A DNA stretch of 64,000 bases, taken from assembly GCF_000308615.1 (NCBI RefSeq), contig NZ_BAGB01000027.1, forward strand, positions 1 to 64,000, read 5' to 3'. Below are positions 55,327 through 63,943 of the stretch, piece by piece; positions within the stretch are counted from its first letter, which is position 1; each line of letters starts with the position of its first letter. Source of the DNA: Nocardia jiangxiensis NBRC 101359 (GTDB lineage Bacteria; Actinomycetota; Actinomycetes; Mycobacteriales; Mycobacteriaceae). The position numbers were made by a program, and so were the translations under genes. The notes under the pieces are model-generated. The model was not told where the DNA came from. It was given only the letters and a program-made list of their open reading frames with translations, and made no database searches.

Positions 55327-56015
55327 TCAGCCCATCAGGACGAAGGCGAGCCCGAACAGGGCCAGCAGCCGGGGATTTCGCAGATGACCGGCGAAATCAG
55401 CTGCCAGAGAACGTAATCCGAGCGGTTGTGAGGTGAATCTGCGTGACGCGGGGCAGGGTTCGGGCGAACCATGTCGCGCCCAGCGTCGCCGCCACGCCGA
55501 CCGCGGCCGCGGCCCAGCGCCACGACTCGGCTTCGAGGGTGAACGACGGAATCAACCGTCCCGCGAGGCCACCCAGTGTCGTACCGGAGATGTAGACGCC
55601 CATCGCGGTACCCAGCCCGCCCGCACCGATCTCCTCGGCGAGATACGCCATGGCGACCGCGGGAACTCCGGCCAGGGCAACGCCCTGCAACGCGCGGCCG
55701 GTCAACAGGACCTCCAGCGTCGGGCTGAACGGGAGCAGCAGGCCGATCACGCTCGCGGTCGGCGCCGAGCCGGATCATCACCCGGGTGCGCCCGAACCGG
55801 CTGGACAGCACGCCCGCCGGGATGATCGCGAGCGCCAGCAGACCGGTGGTCAGGGAGACCGACAGCGCCGCGTGGGCCGGAGTCGCCGTGAACGCCGCCG
55901 ACAGGCTGGGCAGCAACGCCCGCGTGCTGTACATCGAGGCGAAGGTGGTCAGGCCCGCGGCGAACAGCGCGATCGTGATGCGGCGTTCGTGGCGTGCGGT
56001 GGCATATGGGCGCAC
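55327..56015 (-). pseudogene. Frameshifted and truncated MFS transporter
   Basis: The gene starts at GTG 56015 like a sugar-efflux-type MFS protein (ITIALFAAGLTTFASMYSTRALLPSL). Near 55770 an extra C shifts it: RTRVMI should continue GSAPTASVIGLLLPFSP in the next frame, which then runs through GRALQGVALAGVPAVAMAY and LAEEIGAGGLGTAMG. A second break near 55400 moves to a third frame that reads AGHLRNPRLLALFGLAFVLMG and then stops. About seven helices of twelve remain. The gene is dead by two frameshifts and loss of the C-terminal half. Confidence 0.75.
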
Positions 56016-56160
56016 CGGCGCGGCCGGACTGGGGAGCGCATTCGGGCGATCGTGTCGATCCGTCTCGATCGGCCTGGCGACGGTATCGATGGAGGTCGAG
56101 GCAGCGGTATCGGTGGCGGATCCTGCTCGATCAGTAAAGGTCGGTGACGGGAGGCCATTC

Positions 56161-56284
56161 GTGCAGCGTGACGATTTGCACTGGTTTCTGATGCTGCCCG
56201 AACTCGAGCACGTCGGCCGCGCCCTCGGATGCGGTGCGGGTGTTTCGCGACTTCGCCATGGGCCGGGCGCAGCGGGCCGGCTGA
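56161..56284 (+). pseudogene. Internally deleted LysR-type regulator
   Basis: GTG at 56161 follows a perfect GGGAGG ribosome binding site and encodes QRDDLHWFLMLPELEHVGRA, the usual opening of a LysR helix-turn-helix. Within 70 bases the sequence passes to another frame reading SDAVRVFRDFAMGRAQRAG and a stop at 56284, which looks like a LysR C-terminus. The roughly 800 bases between are missing. It lies divergent to the dead MFS gene, which it probably regulated. The interval 56285-56446 holds only the region before phoH. Confidence 0.6.
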
Positions 56285-56446
56285 GGCGCTCGCATCAGCG
56301 CAGGCCGGGCCGGTGCCGCGGCGTCGTCGGCCACGGGCTCGTGACCTGCTGGTCGTGGTCTATTCACTGGGCTGTGTCGGTGCTCGGCTGTAAACTTTCA
56401 TCACAACCAGTGATGTTCTAGACCGGAAAGCAGGCCATAGGCACTT

Positions 56447-57547
56447 TTGAGAACACCAGGTGAAATAGGCGACCCGACTACTCCCACCGCCGGGGGCGGC
56501 GGCAACGGTACCGGACCGGCTGCGCGGACCGCGCGCTCCAGCATCGAACTCGCCCCGGAATCCGTCTTCGGCTTCCTCGGTTCGGCCGACGAGAACCTGC
56601 GTGAACTCGAACGCCTCCTCGATGCCGACATCCATGTCCGCGGCAATGCCGTGACGCTCACCGGCCGGGCCGCCGACGTCGCCCTGGCCGAGCGGGTGAT
56701 CGAACAGCTCGTGGCGCTGACCGGGCGCAATCGGGTGGTCACGCCCGAAGCCGTGCGGCACACCTACGCGATGCTCACCGAGGGGTCCTCGGACTCTCCG
56801 GCCGAGGTGCTGAGCCTGGACATCCTGTCCCGCCGCGGCAAGACCATCCGTCCCAAGACGCTGAACCAGAAGCGCTACGTCGATGCCATCGACGAGCACA
56901 CCGTCGTATTCGGCATCGGCCCGGCCGGTACCGGGAAGACGTATCTGGCGGTCGCCAAGGCGGTGCAGGCGCTGCAGAACAAGCAGATCAGCCGGATCAT
57001 CCTGACCCGGCCCGCGGTCGAGGCGGGTGAGCGGCTCGGCTTCCTGCCCGGCACGCTGAACGAGAAGATCGACCCGTATCTGCGCCCGCTGTACGACTCG
57101 CTGCACGACATGATGGATCCGGAGTCGATCCCGAAGCTCATGCAGTCCGGAGTCATCGAGGTCGCGCCGCTGGCCTATATGCGTGGTCGCACGCTCAACG
57201 ATTCGTTCATCATCCTGGACGAGGCGCAGAACACCACGCCCGAACAGATGAAGATGTTCCTGACCAGGCTCGGCTTCGGTTCCAAGATCGTGGTCACCGG
57301 CGATGTCACCCAGGTCGACCTGCCCGGCGGCACCCGATCCGGCCTGCGCGTGGTCAGCGACATCCTCACCGACGTCGAGGACATCCACTTCGCCCAGCTC
57401 ACCTCGAGCGACGTGGTACGACACCGCTTGGTCGCCGACATCGTCGACGCCTACGAGCGTTACGAGGCCGACCGCCCGGCAGTGGCGGCCCCGCACTACC
57501 CGGGCAACCGGGCACAGCGGCGTGCCGCGGAGCGCTCGCGGCGCTGA
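56447..57547 (+). CDS. phoH: PhoH-family ATPase
   Basis: A cytoplasmic ATPase of the PhoH family, linked to RNA metabolism; in actinobacteria it sits next to ybeY. The N-terminal KH-like region (LGSADENLRELERLLDADIHVRGNAVTL) is followed by the ATPase domain with GPAGTGKTYLA, RPAVEAGERLGFLPG and LDEAQNTTPEQMKMFLTR. Length is 366 residues. The start is TTG at 56447, since no ATG or GTG is in frame before the conserved region; this makes the exact start uncertain. Confidence 0.9.
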   Translation: MRTPGEIGDPTTPTAGGGGNGTGPAARTARSSIELAPESVFGFLGSADENLRELERLLDADIHVRGNAVTLTGRAADVALAERVIEQLVALTGRNRVVTPEAVRHTYAMLTEGSSDSPAEVLSLDILSRRGKTIRPKTLNQKRYVDAIDEHTVVFGIGPAGTGKTYLAVAKAVQALQNKQISRIILTRPAVEAGERLGFLPGTLNEKIDPYLRPLYDSLHDMMDPESIPKLMQSGVIEVAPLAYMRGRTLNDSFIILDEAQNTTPEQMKMFLTRLGFGSKIVVTGDVTQVDLPGGTRSGLRVVSDILTDVEDIHFAQLTSSDVVRHRLVADIVDAYERYEADRPAVAAPHYPGNRAQRRAAERSRR

Positions 57548-57621
57548 GCCGAGCACGACCGGCGGGAGGCCGGAGCCGAGTCGGCTTCGCTTCGACGTCC
57601 GTTCTGTCGGATGCGAATTCG

Positions 57622-57649
57622 CTACGGCCCGAACCTGTTCGGGCCGTAG
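57622..57649. terminator. Bidirectional hairpin between phoH and the protease gene
   Basis: Perfect 12-base arms CTACGGCCCGAA and TTCGGGCCGTAG with loop CCTG lie midway between the two converging stop codons. Confidence 0.65.
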
Positions 57650-57660
57650 GTCGCGCGCGT

Positions 57661-58884
57661 TCAGCTGGTGCGCAGGTGCAGTCCCGGGTTCTGGTCCAGG
57701 ACGTCGGCGACGGATTGCGCGATCATGGCGATCTGCGGGACGTAGGGCAAGACTCCACCGACCAGCGGGCCGATCTGCTGGAAGGGCTGAGGGCCGATCT
57801 GTTGCAGGATGCGGCCCAGGGTGATCGGGGAGCCGGGCGGGGCCGGCGGCAGGACGCCGGGGCGGTCGGTGGGGAATCGTGAAGGGTCGGAATAGATTCC
57901 GCCGTCGCTGATGATGCCCATCGCGAGGGTTCCGGAGATCAGTGCGCCGCCGCTGTCGCCGGGCAGGGCCAGGGCGGTGTGTTTGAAGCGGATCGGCGGG
58001 CGCTGCGGGTCGGGCTGGTCCACGGCGGTGATCACGCCGCAGGTGAATCCGGTCGTGGACCCCGATTTGCACACCGGCGCACCGGAAACCGGAATGCCGA
58101 CGCCGGTGATCCGGATCGCGGGTCCGCCGATCGGTCCGCGAACGAGGTTGTTGCGGAACGAGTTTCGCGCCGCCGGGCTGATCCGCACGATCGAGTAGTC
58201 CCGGATGCCGTCCACCACCGACTTCTCGAACGAACCGGTCGCCGGACCGGTCACGTGGTCGTTCTGCCACGGGAAGGTCTGCTGGTCCGGGCTGATCGGG
58301 CGTCCGGCCAGGACGGACTCGTTGCAGTGACCCGCGGTCAGCGCCGCGGGCGTACCGTCCGCAGCGATCACGTTGAACGCCCAGGAGCATTTGGCCGCCT
58401 GTTTGCTCGGTGGCGTGCGGCTCAGATAGACATCGCCTCCGGCGATCGGACCCGTCGGGGCGCTGGAAGACGGTGTGTCCTGCGCCGCCGGGATCTGTCG
58501 ATCGGTCCGATCATTCTGGGGCACAGCCGAATTGGACGGATCGACCGGATCATCGCTGAGCTGGAAACCCGCTTGCTGCGCCGCCGCCCGTGCGGCCGCA
58601 CCGACGGCCGCGACCATCGCCCGGCCGTCCGGGCCGAGCCGGACCCCGCGCACCGATCCCGGCGACAGTCGCTGCTCGGTCGCGGCGAAGGCGGCCAGTT
58701 GCTGGGCCAGATCCGCCCGTCGCTGATACTCCGGAAGGGAGATGCCCAGGTCGCGGCGAACCGCCGTGGCCAGCGAACCGGCGTCCGGCGCGGCGGGTGG
58801 CGCCGCCGCGGCCACCGGCGCGCACACCATGAGGGCGAAAACTGTCGCGACCGCGGCATGGCCTGCTGTGCGTGTGGTCTTCAC
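57661..58884 (-). CDS. Secreted chymotrypsin-like serine protease with propeptide
   Basis: The 407-residue precursor begins with a signal peptide (VKTTRTAGHAAVATVFALMV to AAAAP). A propeptide of about 140 residues follows (DLGISLPEYQRRADLAQQLAAF, resembling streptogrisin/alpha-lytic propeptides), and then an S1-type domain. The triad is in LTAGHC, GIRDYSIVRI and LPGDSGGAL. Cysteines flank the active site as expected for disulfides. GTG at 58884 gives a proper signal peptide; the frame is open further upstream without support. It is inserted on the opposite strand between phoH and ybeY, which are adjacent in mycobacteria. Confidence 0.85.
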   Translation of the reverse strand: MKTTRTAGHAAVATVFALMVCAPVAAAAPPAAPDAGSLATAVRRDLGISLPEYQRRADLAQQLAAFAATEQRLSPGSVRGVRLGPDGRAMVAAVGAAARAAAQQAGFQLSDDPVDPSNSAVPQNDRTDRQIPAAQDTPSSSAPTGPIAGGDVYLSRTPPSKQAAKCSWAFNVIAADGTPAALTAGHCNESVLAGRPISPDQQTFPWQNDHVTGPATGSFEKSVVDGIRDYSIVRISPAARNSFRNNLVRGPIGGPAIRITGVGIPVSGAPVCKSGSTTGFTCGVITAVDQPDPQRPPIRFKHTALALPGDSGGALISGTLAMGIISDGGIYSDPSRFPTDRPGVLPPAPPGSPITLGRILQQIGPQPFQQIGPLVGGVLPYVPQIAMIAQSVADVLDQNPGLHLRTS

Positions 58885-59003
58885 CGCCGCGAACCTATCA
58901 GCAGACGCACGGTTCGGTGGCTTGCCGCGCCAGGTTCGTCGGCAGGCGCATCGGCCGACTGAGCAGCGGCGGCGCAGTGCGCGGACGCTGGGCGTCAGTG
59001 GCC

Positions 59004-59009
59004 TAAGCT
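59004..59009 (+). promoter_or_regulatory. -10 element of a likely leaderless ybeY transcript
   Basis: TAAGCT is seven bases before the GTG of ybeY, and no ribosome binding site lies between. Because a protease gene now separates ybeY from phoH, ybeY needs its own promoter, and this is the candidate. Confidence 0.45.
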
Positions 59010-59016
59010 GTGCGGC

Positions 59017-59571
59017 GTGAGTATCGAGATCGCCAACGAATCGGGAATGGACGTTCCCGAGGAAGATCTGGTCAGCGTCGCACGTTTCGCGATCGGCCGC
59101 ATGGACGTGCATCCGGCGGCCGAGCTGTCGATGGTGCTGGTCGATCTCAACACCATGGCCGATCTGCATATGCGCTGGATGGACCTGCCGGGCCCGACCG
59201 ACGTGATGTCCTTCCCGATGGACGAACTCGAACCGGGCGGTCGCCCCGACGGCGCCGAGCCGGGCCCGTCCATGCTCGGCGACATCGTGCTGTGCCCCGA
59301 ATTCGCCGCGGCCCAGGCGGCCAAGGCCGGGCATTCGCTGGACCACGAGCTCGCGCTGCTGACCGTGCACGGCGTCCTGCACCTGCTCGGCTACGACCAC
59401 GCCGAGCCGGAGGAGGAGAAGGAGATGTTCGGCCTGCAGAACACCCTGCTCGCCGAATGGTACGAGAGCCTGCGCGAGGCCCAGCGCCGCGCCGACCTCG
59501 CCGAACGAGACCGCAAACTCCTGGGCAAAACCGGATTCGGCGACGCGGGCGATCCACTGGACCCGGCATGA
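59017..59571 (+). CDS. ybeY: Endoribonuclease YbeY
   Basis: A zinc-dependent RNase for 16S rRNA maturation and ribosome quality control. The metal motif [11 protein letters not shown] (HxxxHxxxxxH) is intact near residue 125. The upstream [12 protein letters not shown] strand and the conserved N-terminal SIEIANESG are present. Length is 184 residues with a Glu/Arg-rich tail. The stop lies inside one arm of a long inverted repeat shared with the start region of the next gene. Confidence 0.95.
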   Translation: MSIEIANESGMDVPEEDLVSVARFAIGRMDVHPAAELSMVLVDLNTMADLHMRWMDLPGPTDVMSFPMDELEPGGRPDGAEPGPSMLGDIVLCPEFAAAQAAKAGHSLDHELALLTVHGVLHLLGYDHAEPEEEKEMFGLQNTLLAEWYESLREAQRRADLAERDRKLLGKTGFGDAGDPLDPA

Positions 59572-59627
59572 ACGGTCAGGCCCGGAGGCGGCAGCGGAGC
59601 GTCACCACCCAGGGCCCCGTTCATGCC
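59565..59627 (+). repeat. Inverted repeat spanning the ybeY stop
   Basis: GGCATGAACGG (59565-59575) and CCGTTCATGCC (59617-59627) are perfect 11-base arms 41 bases apart; both extend by a further CCCGG/CCGGG pairing. One arm includes the ybeY stop codon, and the other ends 14 bases before the next start. It could fold in the message and modulate translation of the downstream CNNM gene, or act as a partial terminator. Confidence 0.5.
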
Positions 59628-59641
59628 GCCGGGACAGCACC

Positions 59642-60946
59642 GTGAACACACTGGTCCTGCTGCCGCTGGCGATTGCGCTGGTTCCGGTGGGCGGGGTGTT
59701 CGCGGCGCTGGATGCGGCGCTGGCCACCGTATCGCCCGCGCGGGTGGAGGATCTGGTTCGTGCGGATCGGGGCGGGGCGCGCCGGCTGGCTCGGATCATC
59801 GCCGAACGGCCCCGCTATGTGAATCTGATGGTGCTGTTGCGGCTGGTCTGCGAGATCACCGCGACGGTGCTGCTGGCCGCGGCGCTGCTGAACACGCTGG
59901 GCACCGGCTGGGCGCTGGTGGTGACCGCGGTGGTCATGGTGCTGGTGGACTACCTGGTGATCGGCGTCGGGCCGCGCACGCTCGGACGTCAGCACGCGTA
60001 TTCGATAACGCTCACCGCCGCACTGCCCCTGCAGGCGCTCGGCGCACTGCTGGGCCCGCTGAGCCGGCTGCTCATCGCGGTCGGCAACGCGATCACCCCG
60101 GGGCGCGGATTTCGCAACGGCCCCTTCGCTTCCGAGGTCGAACTGCGCGAGGTCGTGGACATGGCGCAGAAGAGCGGTGTGGTGGATTCGGATGAGCGCC
60201 GGATGATCCAGTCGGTCTTCGAACTCGGTGACACCTCGGCACGCGCGGTGATGGTGCCGCGCACCGAGATGGTGTGGATCGAGGCGGACAAGTCCGCGGC
60301 GCAGGCGACCTCGCTGGCGGTGCGCTCGGGACATTCGCGCATTCCGGTGATCGGCGAGAACGTCGATGACATTCTCGGCGTCGTCTATCTGAAAGACCTT
60401 GTGCCGTACGGGGATCGCAGCCGCAAGGTGGCGGTGCGCGAGGTGATGCGACCGGCGGTGTTCATCCCGGATTCCAAACCGCTGGACGCGCTGCTGGACG
60501 AGATGCAGCGTCGCCGTAACCATATGGCGCTGCTGGTCGACGAATACGGTGGTATCGCGGGTCTGGTCACCATCGAGGACGTCCTCGAGGAGATCGTCGG
60601 GGAGATCGCCGACGAGTACGACACCGACGAGATCGCACCCGTGGAACAGCTCGGCAACGACAAATTCCGTGTCTCGACCCGGCTTTCGATCGAAGATCTT
60701 GGGGAGCTGTTCGGCATGGAGATCGACGAGGAGGACGTCGACACCGTCGGCGGTCTGCTCGCGCACGCGCTCGGACGCGTGCCGCTGCCCGGATCCAAGG
60801 GCGTCATCCACGGCCTGCAACTGCGGGGTGAGGGCGGCGCGGACGGGCGGGGCCGGATGCGGGTGCACACCGTGGTGGTGCGCCGGGCGCCGGAGAAGAA
60901 ACACGATCGCGAACTCGGATACGAGGATGGAGACAGCAATGAGTGA
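59642..60946 (+). CDS. CNNM/CorC-type membrane protein with CBS domains
   Basis: A 434-residue protein often labelled hemolysin-like (Rv2366c type). The N-terminal DUF21 membrane domain covers about residues 1-140 with four hydrophobic helices. Two CBS domains follow ([19 protein letters not shown], then [18 protein letters not shown] and [25 protein letters not shown]). A C-terminal CorC_HlyC domain is last. Members are linked to magnesium/cobalt efflux. GTG at 59642 starts [11 protein letters not shown]. It overlaps the next gene by eight bases. Confidence 0.9.
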   Translation: MNTLVLLPLAIALVPVGGVFAALDAALATVSPARVEDLVRADRGGARRLARIIAERPRYVNLMVLLRLVCEITATVLLAAALLNTLGTGWALVVTAVVMVLVDYLVIGVGPRTLGRQHAYSITLTAALPLQALGALLGPLSRLLIAVGNAITPGRGFRNGPFASEVELREVVDMAQKSGVVDSDERRMIQSVFELGDTSARAVMVPRTEMVWIEADKSAAQATSLAVRSGHSRIPVIGENVDDILGVVYLKDLVPYGDRSRKVAVREVMRPAVFIPDSKPLDALLDEMQRRRNHMALLVDEYGGIAGLVTIEDVLEEIVGEIADEYDTDEIAPVEQLGNDKFRVSTRLSIEDLGELFGMEIDEEDVDTVGGLLAHALGRVPLPGSKGVIHGLQLRGEGGADGRGRMRVHTVVVRRAPEKKHDRELGYEDGDSNE

Positions 60947-61304
60947 CACTGCGCCGCAGGCCGGTGGTTTGGATCCCGAGGACGAGAAGCTGCTGGTGCT
61001 CGCGCGCGGCGCGATGGGACGCACCGGCGGCAGCAGCGGCGCGGCGGTCCGCGACACCGACGGCCGCACCTACGCCGCGGGCGCGGTGGAGCTGCGGGCG
61101 TTGACACTCACCGCGCTGCAGGCCGCGGTGGCCGCGGCGATCTCCAGTGGCGCAGAGGGATTCGAGGCCGCGGTGGTGATCGGCGCCTCGTTCCACGATG
61201 CCGGAATCTCGGCGGTGCGCGAGATCTCGTCGTCGGGGAAGATCATCTTCGCCGATCGGAACGGCGCGGTCTACGACACCGTCGGCGCCGAGGCAACCCA
61301 ATGA
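60939..61304 (+). CDS. Cytidine-deaminase-fold protein lacking the zinc motif
   Basis: The 121-residue product (position of Rv2365c) starts [26 protein letters not shown]. It follows the small cytidine-deaminase fold with [22 protein letters not shown] and a helix [17 protein letters not shown]. At this helix active enzymes have the HAE or CAE zinc motif, and later PCxxC; neither is present. It is therefore likely a non-catalytic relative. ATG at 60939 has GGAG nearby and overlaps the previous gene. Its stop overlaps the era ATG (ATGA). Confidence 0.75.
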   Translation: MSDTAPQAGGLDPEDEKLLVLARGAMGRTGGSSGAAVRDTDGRTYAAGAVELRALTLTALQAAVAAAISSGAEGFEAAVVIGASFHDAGISAVREISSSGKIIFADRNGAVYDTVGAEATQ

Positions 61305-62227
61305 GCGATGCCGAATTCCGTTCCGGCTTCGTCTGTTTCGTGGGGCGGCCGAATACCGGCAAGTCCACGCTCACCAATGCGATGGTGGGACAGAAGATCG
61401 CGATCACCTCTTCGCGGCCGCAGACCACCCGGCACACCATTCGCGGCATCGTGCATCGCGAGCACGCGCAGCTGATCCTGGTCGACACCCCGGGCCTGCA
61501 CCGGCCGCGCACGCTGCTCGGCCAGCGGCTCAACGACCTCGTGCGCGACACCTACTCCGAGGTCGACGTGATCGCGCTGTGCATTCCGGCCGACGAGAAG
61601 ATCGGTCCCGGCGATCGGTGGATCCTGACCCAGATCCGGCAGATGGCCCCGAAGACGACGCTGCTGGGCGTGGTCACCAAGATCGACAAGGTGGGGCGGG
61701 ACCAGGTCGCCCAGCAGTTGGTCGCGGTGTCCGAACTGCTCGGCCCCGAGGCCGACGTGGTGCCGGTGTCGGCGGCGAAGGGGGAGCAGGTCGAGGTTCT
61801 CGTCGACGTCATCGCCTCGAAGATGCCCGAGGGGCCGGCGTTCTATCCGGACGGCGAGCTGACCGACGAGCCCGAGGAAACCCTGATGGCCGAGCTGATC
61901 CGCGAGGCCGCGCTCGAGGGCGTACGCGACGAGCTCCCGCATTCGCTGGCGGTGGTGATCGAAGAGGTGTTGCCGCGCGAAGGGTATGAGGGACAGGATG
62001 ATTCGTCCTCGGAGATGCTCGACGTGCACGCCCTGCTCTACGTCGAACGGCCGAGTCAGAAGGCGATCGTGATCGGTAAGGGCGGCGCGCGGCTCAAGGA
62101 GGTCGGCACCAACGCCCGCAAACAGATCGAACACATCCTCGGTACGCGCATCTATCTGCATCTGCACGTGAAGGTGGCCAAGGACTGGCAGCGCGACCCG
62201 AAACAGCTCGGCAAGCTCGGTTTCTGA
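61301..62227 (+). CDS. era: GTPase Era
   Basis: Era binds the 3' end of 16S rRNA and monitors 30S assembly. The 308-residue protein has GRPNTGKSTL (G1), DTPGLH (G3) and TKIDK (G4), then the KH domain with ERPSQKAIVIGKGGARLKEVG and the end KVAKDWQRDPKQLGKLGF. The start overlaps the preceding stop, so ybeY-to-era genes form a tight cluster of ribosome maturation factors around the CNNM gene. Confidence 0.96.
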   Translation: MSDAEFRSGFVCFVGRPNTGKSTLTNAMVGQKIAITSSRPQTTRHTIRGIVHREHAQLILVDTPGLHRPRTLLGQRLNDLVRDTYSEVDVIALCIPADEKIGPGDRWILTQIRQMAPKTTLLGVVTKIDKVGRDQVAQQLVAVSELLGPEADVVPVSAAKGEQVEVLVDVIASKMPEGPAFYPDGELTDEPEETLMAELIREAALEGVRDELPHSLAVVIEEVLPREGYEGQDDSSSEMLDVHALLYVERPSQKAIVIGKGGARLKEVGTNARKQIEHILGTRIYLHLHVKVAKDWQRDPKQLGKLGF

Positions 62228-62313
62228 GTCCCGGAGTCACAGTGTGATCTCGGTCGGACGGTATTTCCGCAGGTGGCGCAAAAGGGCCGATGCATGCGGT
62301 GCCGGACGCACCT

Positions 62314-62325
62314 ACGATCGGCGAG
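62314..62325 (+). promoter_or_regulatory. -10 element of a likely leaderless gene
   Basis: TACGAT (62313-62318) is followed by CGGCGAG and then an in-frame GTG at 62326. The spacing matches the other leaderless candidates in this window. Confidence 0.4.
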
Positions 62326-62739
62326 GTGAAGTGGATGTCCCGGGCGTTCGGCTCGAAAGAGCTGCCGCCCCAACTGCGTTCGGATATGGAATGGGAGGGG
62401 ATCGTGGTATTCGGTCCCGTGGACGGATCGGTGGCACGACGCAGTTATCGGACTCCGTTGCACTATGCCTCCTCGAGCTGGGAGAACATCGGGCAGGGGA
62501 CCGTCGCGATGAGTCGGCGGCGGTTCGTCGTATGGGGTAATCGGGAGGCGCTGATCGACGTCCCGCTCGGTCATCCGGCGATCTCGATGGAACTGCAAGG
62601 GCCCGAACGCATGTTGATCGAGGCGGACGACCGCGAGATCGATCGCACCCGTCGCGGCTGGACCACCCTGCTGTTGCGCACGATTCACGCCCCGCGCATC
62701 GCCCAGGTCTATGGCGAGAGCGGGTATCGCCCCGCCTGA
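62326..62739 (+). CDS. Conserved-looking protein of unknown function
   Basis: I do not recognise the family. From GTG 62326 it has 137 residues and begins VKWMSRAFGSKELPPQLRSDM. A beta-rich middle follows (GIVVFGPVDGSVARRSY, RRRFVVWGNREALIDVPL), then ERMLIEADDREIDRTRRG and a final amphipathic stretch. An ATG at 62290 in the same frame is the alternative start. It has no membrane segment. It lies between era and recO. The 208 bases after it show no further gene. Confidence 0.55.
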   Translation: MKWMSRAFGSKELPPQLRSDMEWEGIVVFGPVDGSVARRSYRTPLHYASSSWENIGQGTVAMSRRRFVVWGNREALIDVPLGHPAISMELQGPERMLIEADDREIDRTRRGWTTLLLRTIHAPRIAQVYGESGYRPA

Positions 62740-62947
62740 ACCCGGCACACCGGTCATCGAACGCAACACCGCCCAGGCCCGCGCCGCGTCGTGCGAGGCG
62801 CAGCCGGCGCAGGCGCAGCGGCGGATCGCTGAGCTCGAGGGGGCTCGCGGCTCTCTGGGCTGCTCGGTGGCGGACTGTAGTAGGGAGCCCGGCCGGGATG
62901 TGCGTGGCTCGGCGTGCCCGTTCGCGCGGCGTGGGAGGATGGGATCC

Positions 62948-63721
62948 GTGCAGTTGTATCGGGACCAGGCGATCGTGGTTCGCCAGCACAAGCTGGGGGA
63001 GGCCGATCGCATCGTCACGCTGCTCACGCGTCAGCACGGGCTGGTGCGGGCGGTGGCGAAGGGGGCGCGTCGCACCCGGTCCAAATTCGGGGCGCGGCTC
63101 GAGCCGTTCGCCTATGTCGACGTGCAGTTGTATCCCGGACGCAACCTCGACACCGTCACCCAGGTGCACACCGTGGAGGCGTTCGCCTCCGCCATCGTCG
63201 CCGACTACGGCCGCTACACCGCCGCGTGCGCGGTCCTCGAGACCGCCGAACGCCTGGCCGGTGAGGAGCGCGCCCCCGCACCTCGACTGCACACCCTGAC
63301 CGCGGGCGCGTTGCGCGCGATCGCCGCCGCGCAGCGACCGCAGGAGTTGATCCTGGACGCATTCCTGTTGCGCGCCATGGGTTTCGCGGGCTGGGCTCCG
63401 GCTCTGGACGAATGCGCCCGCTGCGCGACCCCCGGCCCGCACCGCGCCTTCCACGTCGCCGCGGGCGGTGCGGTCTGCGTGCACTGCCGCCCGCCCGGTT
63501 CGGCCACGCCGTCGGTGGGCGTGCTCGAGTTGATGAGCGCGCTGTATCGCGGCGAATGGTCCGGCATCGAAGCCGTCCCCGAGAACATCCGCCGCCAGTC
63601 CAGCGGCCTCACCGCCGCCCACCTGCAATGGCACCTCGAACGCCAGCTCCGCACCCTGCCCCTGATCGAACGCACCCGCCCGCACGACACACCCGCGGAA
63701 TCGGCCACCCGAGCGGGCTGA
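62948..63721 (+). CDS. recO: DNA repair protein RecO
   Basis: RecO anneals SSB-coated DNA and loads RecA with RecR. The 257-residue product starts VQLYRDQAIVVRQHKLGEAD with the OB fold, continues RTRSKFGARLEPFAYVDVQLYPGRNLD, and has a zinc-finger-like region (CARCATPGP and CVHCRPPG). The helical C-terminus runs to the end. GTG at 62948 has GGGAGG nine bases upstream and begins where homologues do; ATG at 62939 would touch that site. Confidence 0.94.
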   Translation: MQLYRDQAIVVRQHKLGEADRIVTLLTRQHGLVRAVAKGARRTRSKFGARLEPFAYVDVQLYPGRNLDTVTQVHTVEAFASAIVADYGRYTAACAVLETAERLAGEERAPAPRLHTLTAGALRAIAAAQRPQELILDAFLLRAMGFAGWAPALDECARCATPGPHRAFHVAAGGAVCVHCRPPGSATPSVGVLELMSALYRGEWSGIEAVPENIRRQSSGLTAAHLQWHLERQLRTLPLIERTRPHDTPAESATRAG

Positions 63722-63724
63722 CGC

Positions 63725-63743
63725 TGGTACCACAGTGGTACCA
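63725..63743. promoter_or_regulatory. 19-bp operator palindrome of the toxin-antitoxin pair
   Basis: TGGTACCAC-A-GTGGTACCA is a perfect dyad. It overlaps TACCAT (63739-63744), a -10 candidate seven bases before the GTG of the antitoxin. This suits autorepression by the RHH antitoxin/Doc complex of a leaderless message. Confidence 0.65.
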
Positions 63744-63751
63744 TTCGGGGT

Positions 63752-63943
63752 GTGATCCGGCTGACCGAGCAGAACGAAAGCAGACTCCGCGACTATGCCC
63801 GCATCGAGGGGCAGTCCATGAATGCGATTGTGAATGCGGCTGTGTCCGAGTACATCGAGCGTCATGAACGGCGTGCCGAGGTGTCGAATGTAATCGCGGA
63901 CCAGACCACGAAGTGGGCTGAATTGCTCGAGCGGCTCAAGTGA
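63752..63943 (+). CDS. Ribbon-helix-helix antitoxin
   Basis: A 63-residue protein with the RHH pattern: strand MIRLTEQNES, helix RLRDYARIEGQ, turn, helix SMNAIVNAAVSEYIERHERR. The C-terminal helix (DQTTKWAELLERLK) probably neutralises the partner. It overlaps the following Doc-like frame by four bases (GTGA) and has a palindromic operator just upstream. Both are classic features of a type II toxin-antitoxin module. Confidence 0.8.
   Translation: MIRLTEQNESRLRDYARIEGQSMNAIVNAAVSEYIERHERRAEVSNVIADQTTKWAELLERLK

Noticed and set aside
56131..56367. 78-codon minus-strand frame before phoH
   Set aside because: It is antisense to the LysR remnant, lacks a ribosome binding site and has a composition typical of shadow frames.
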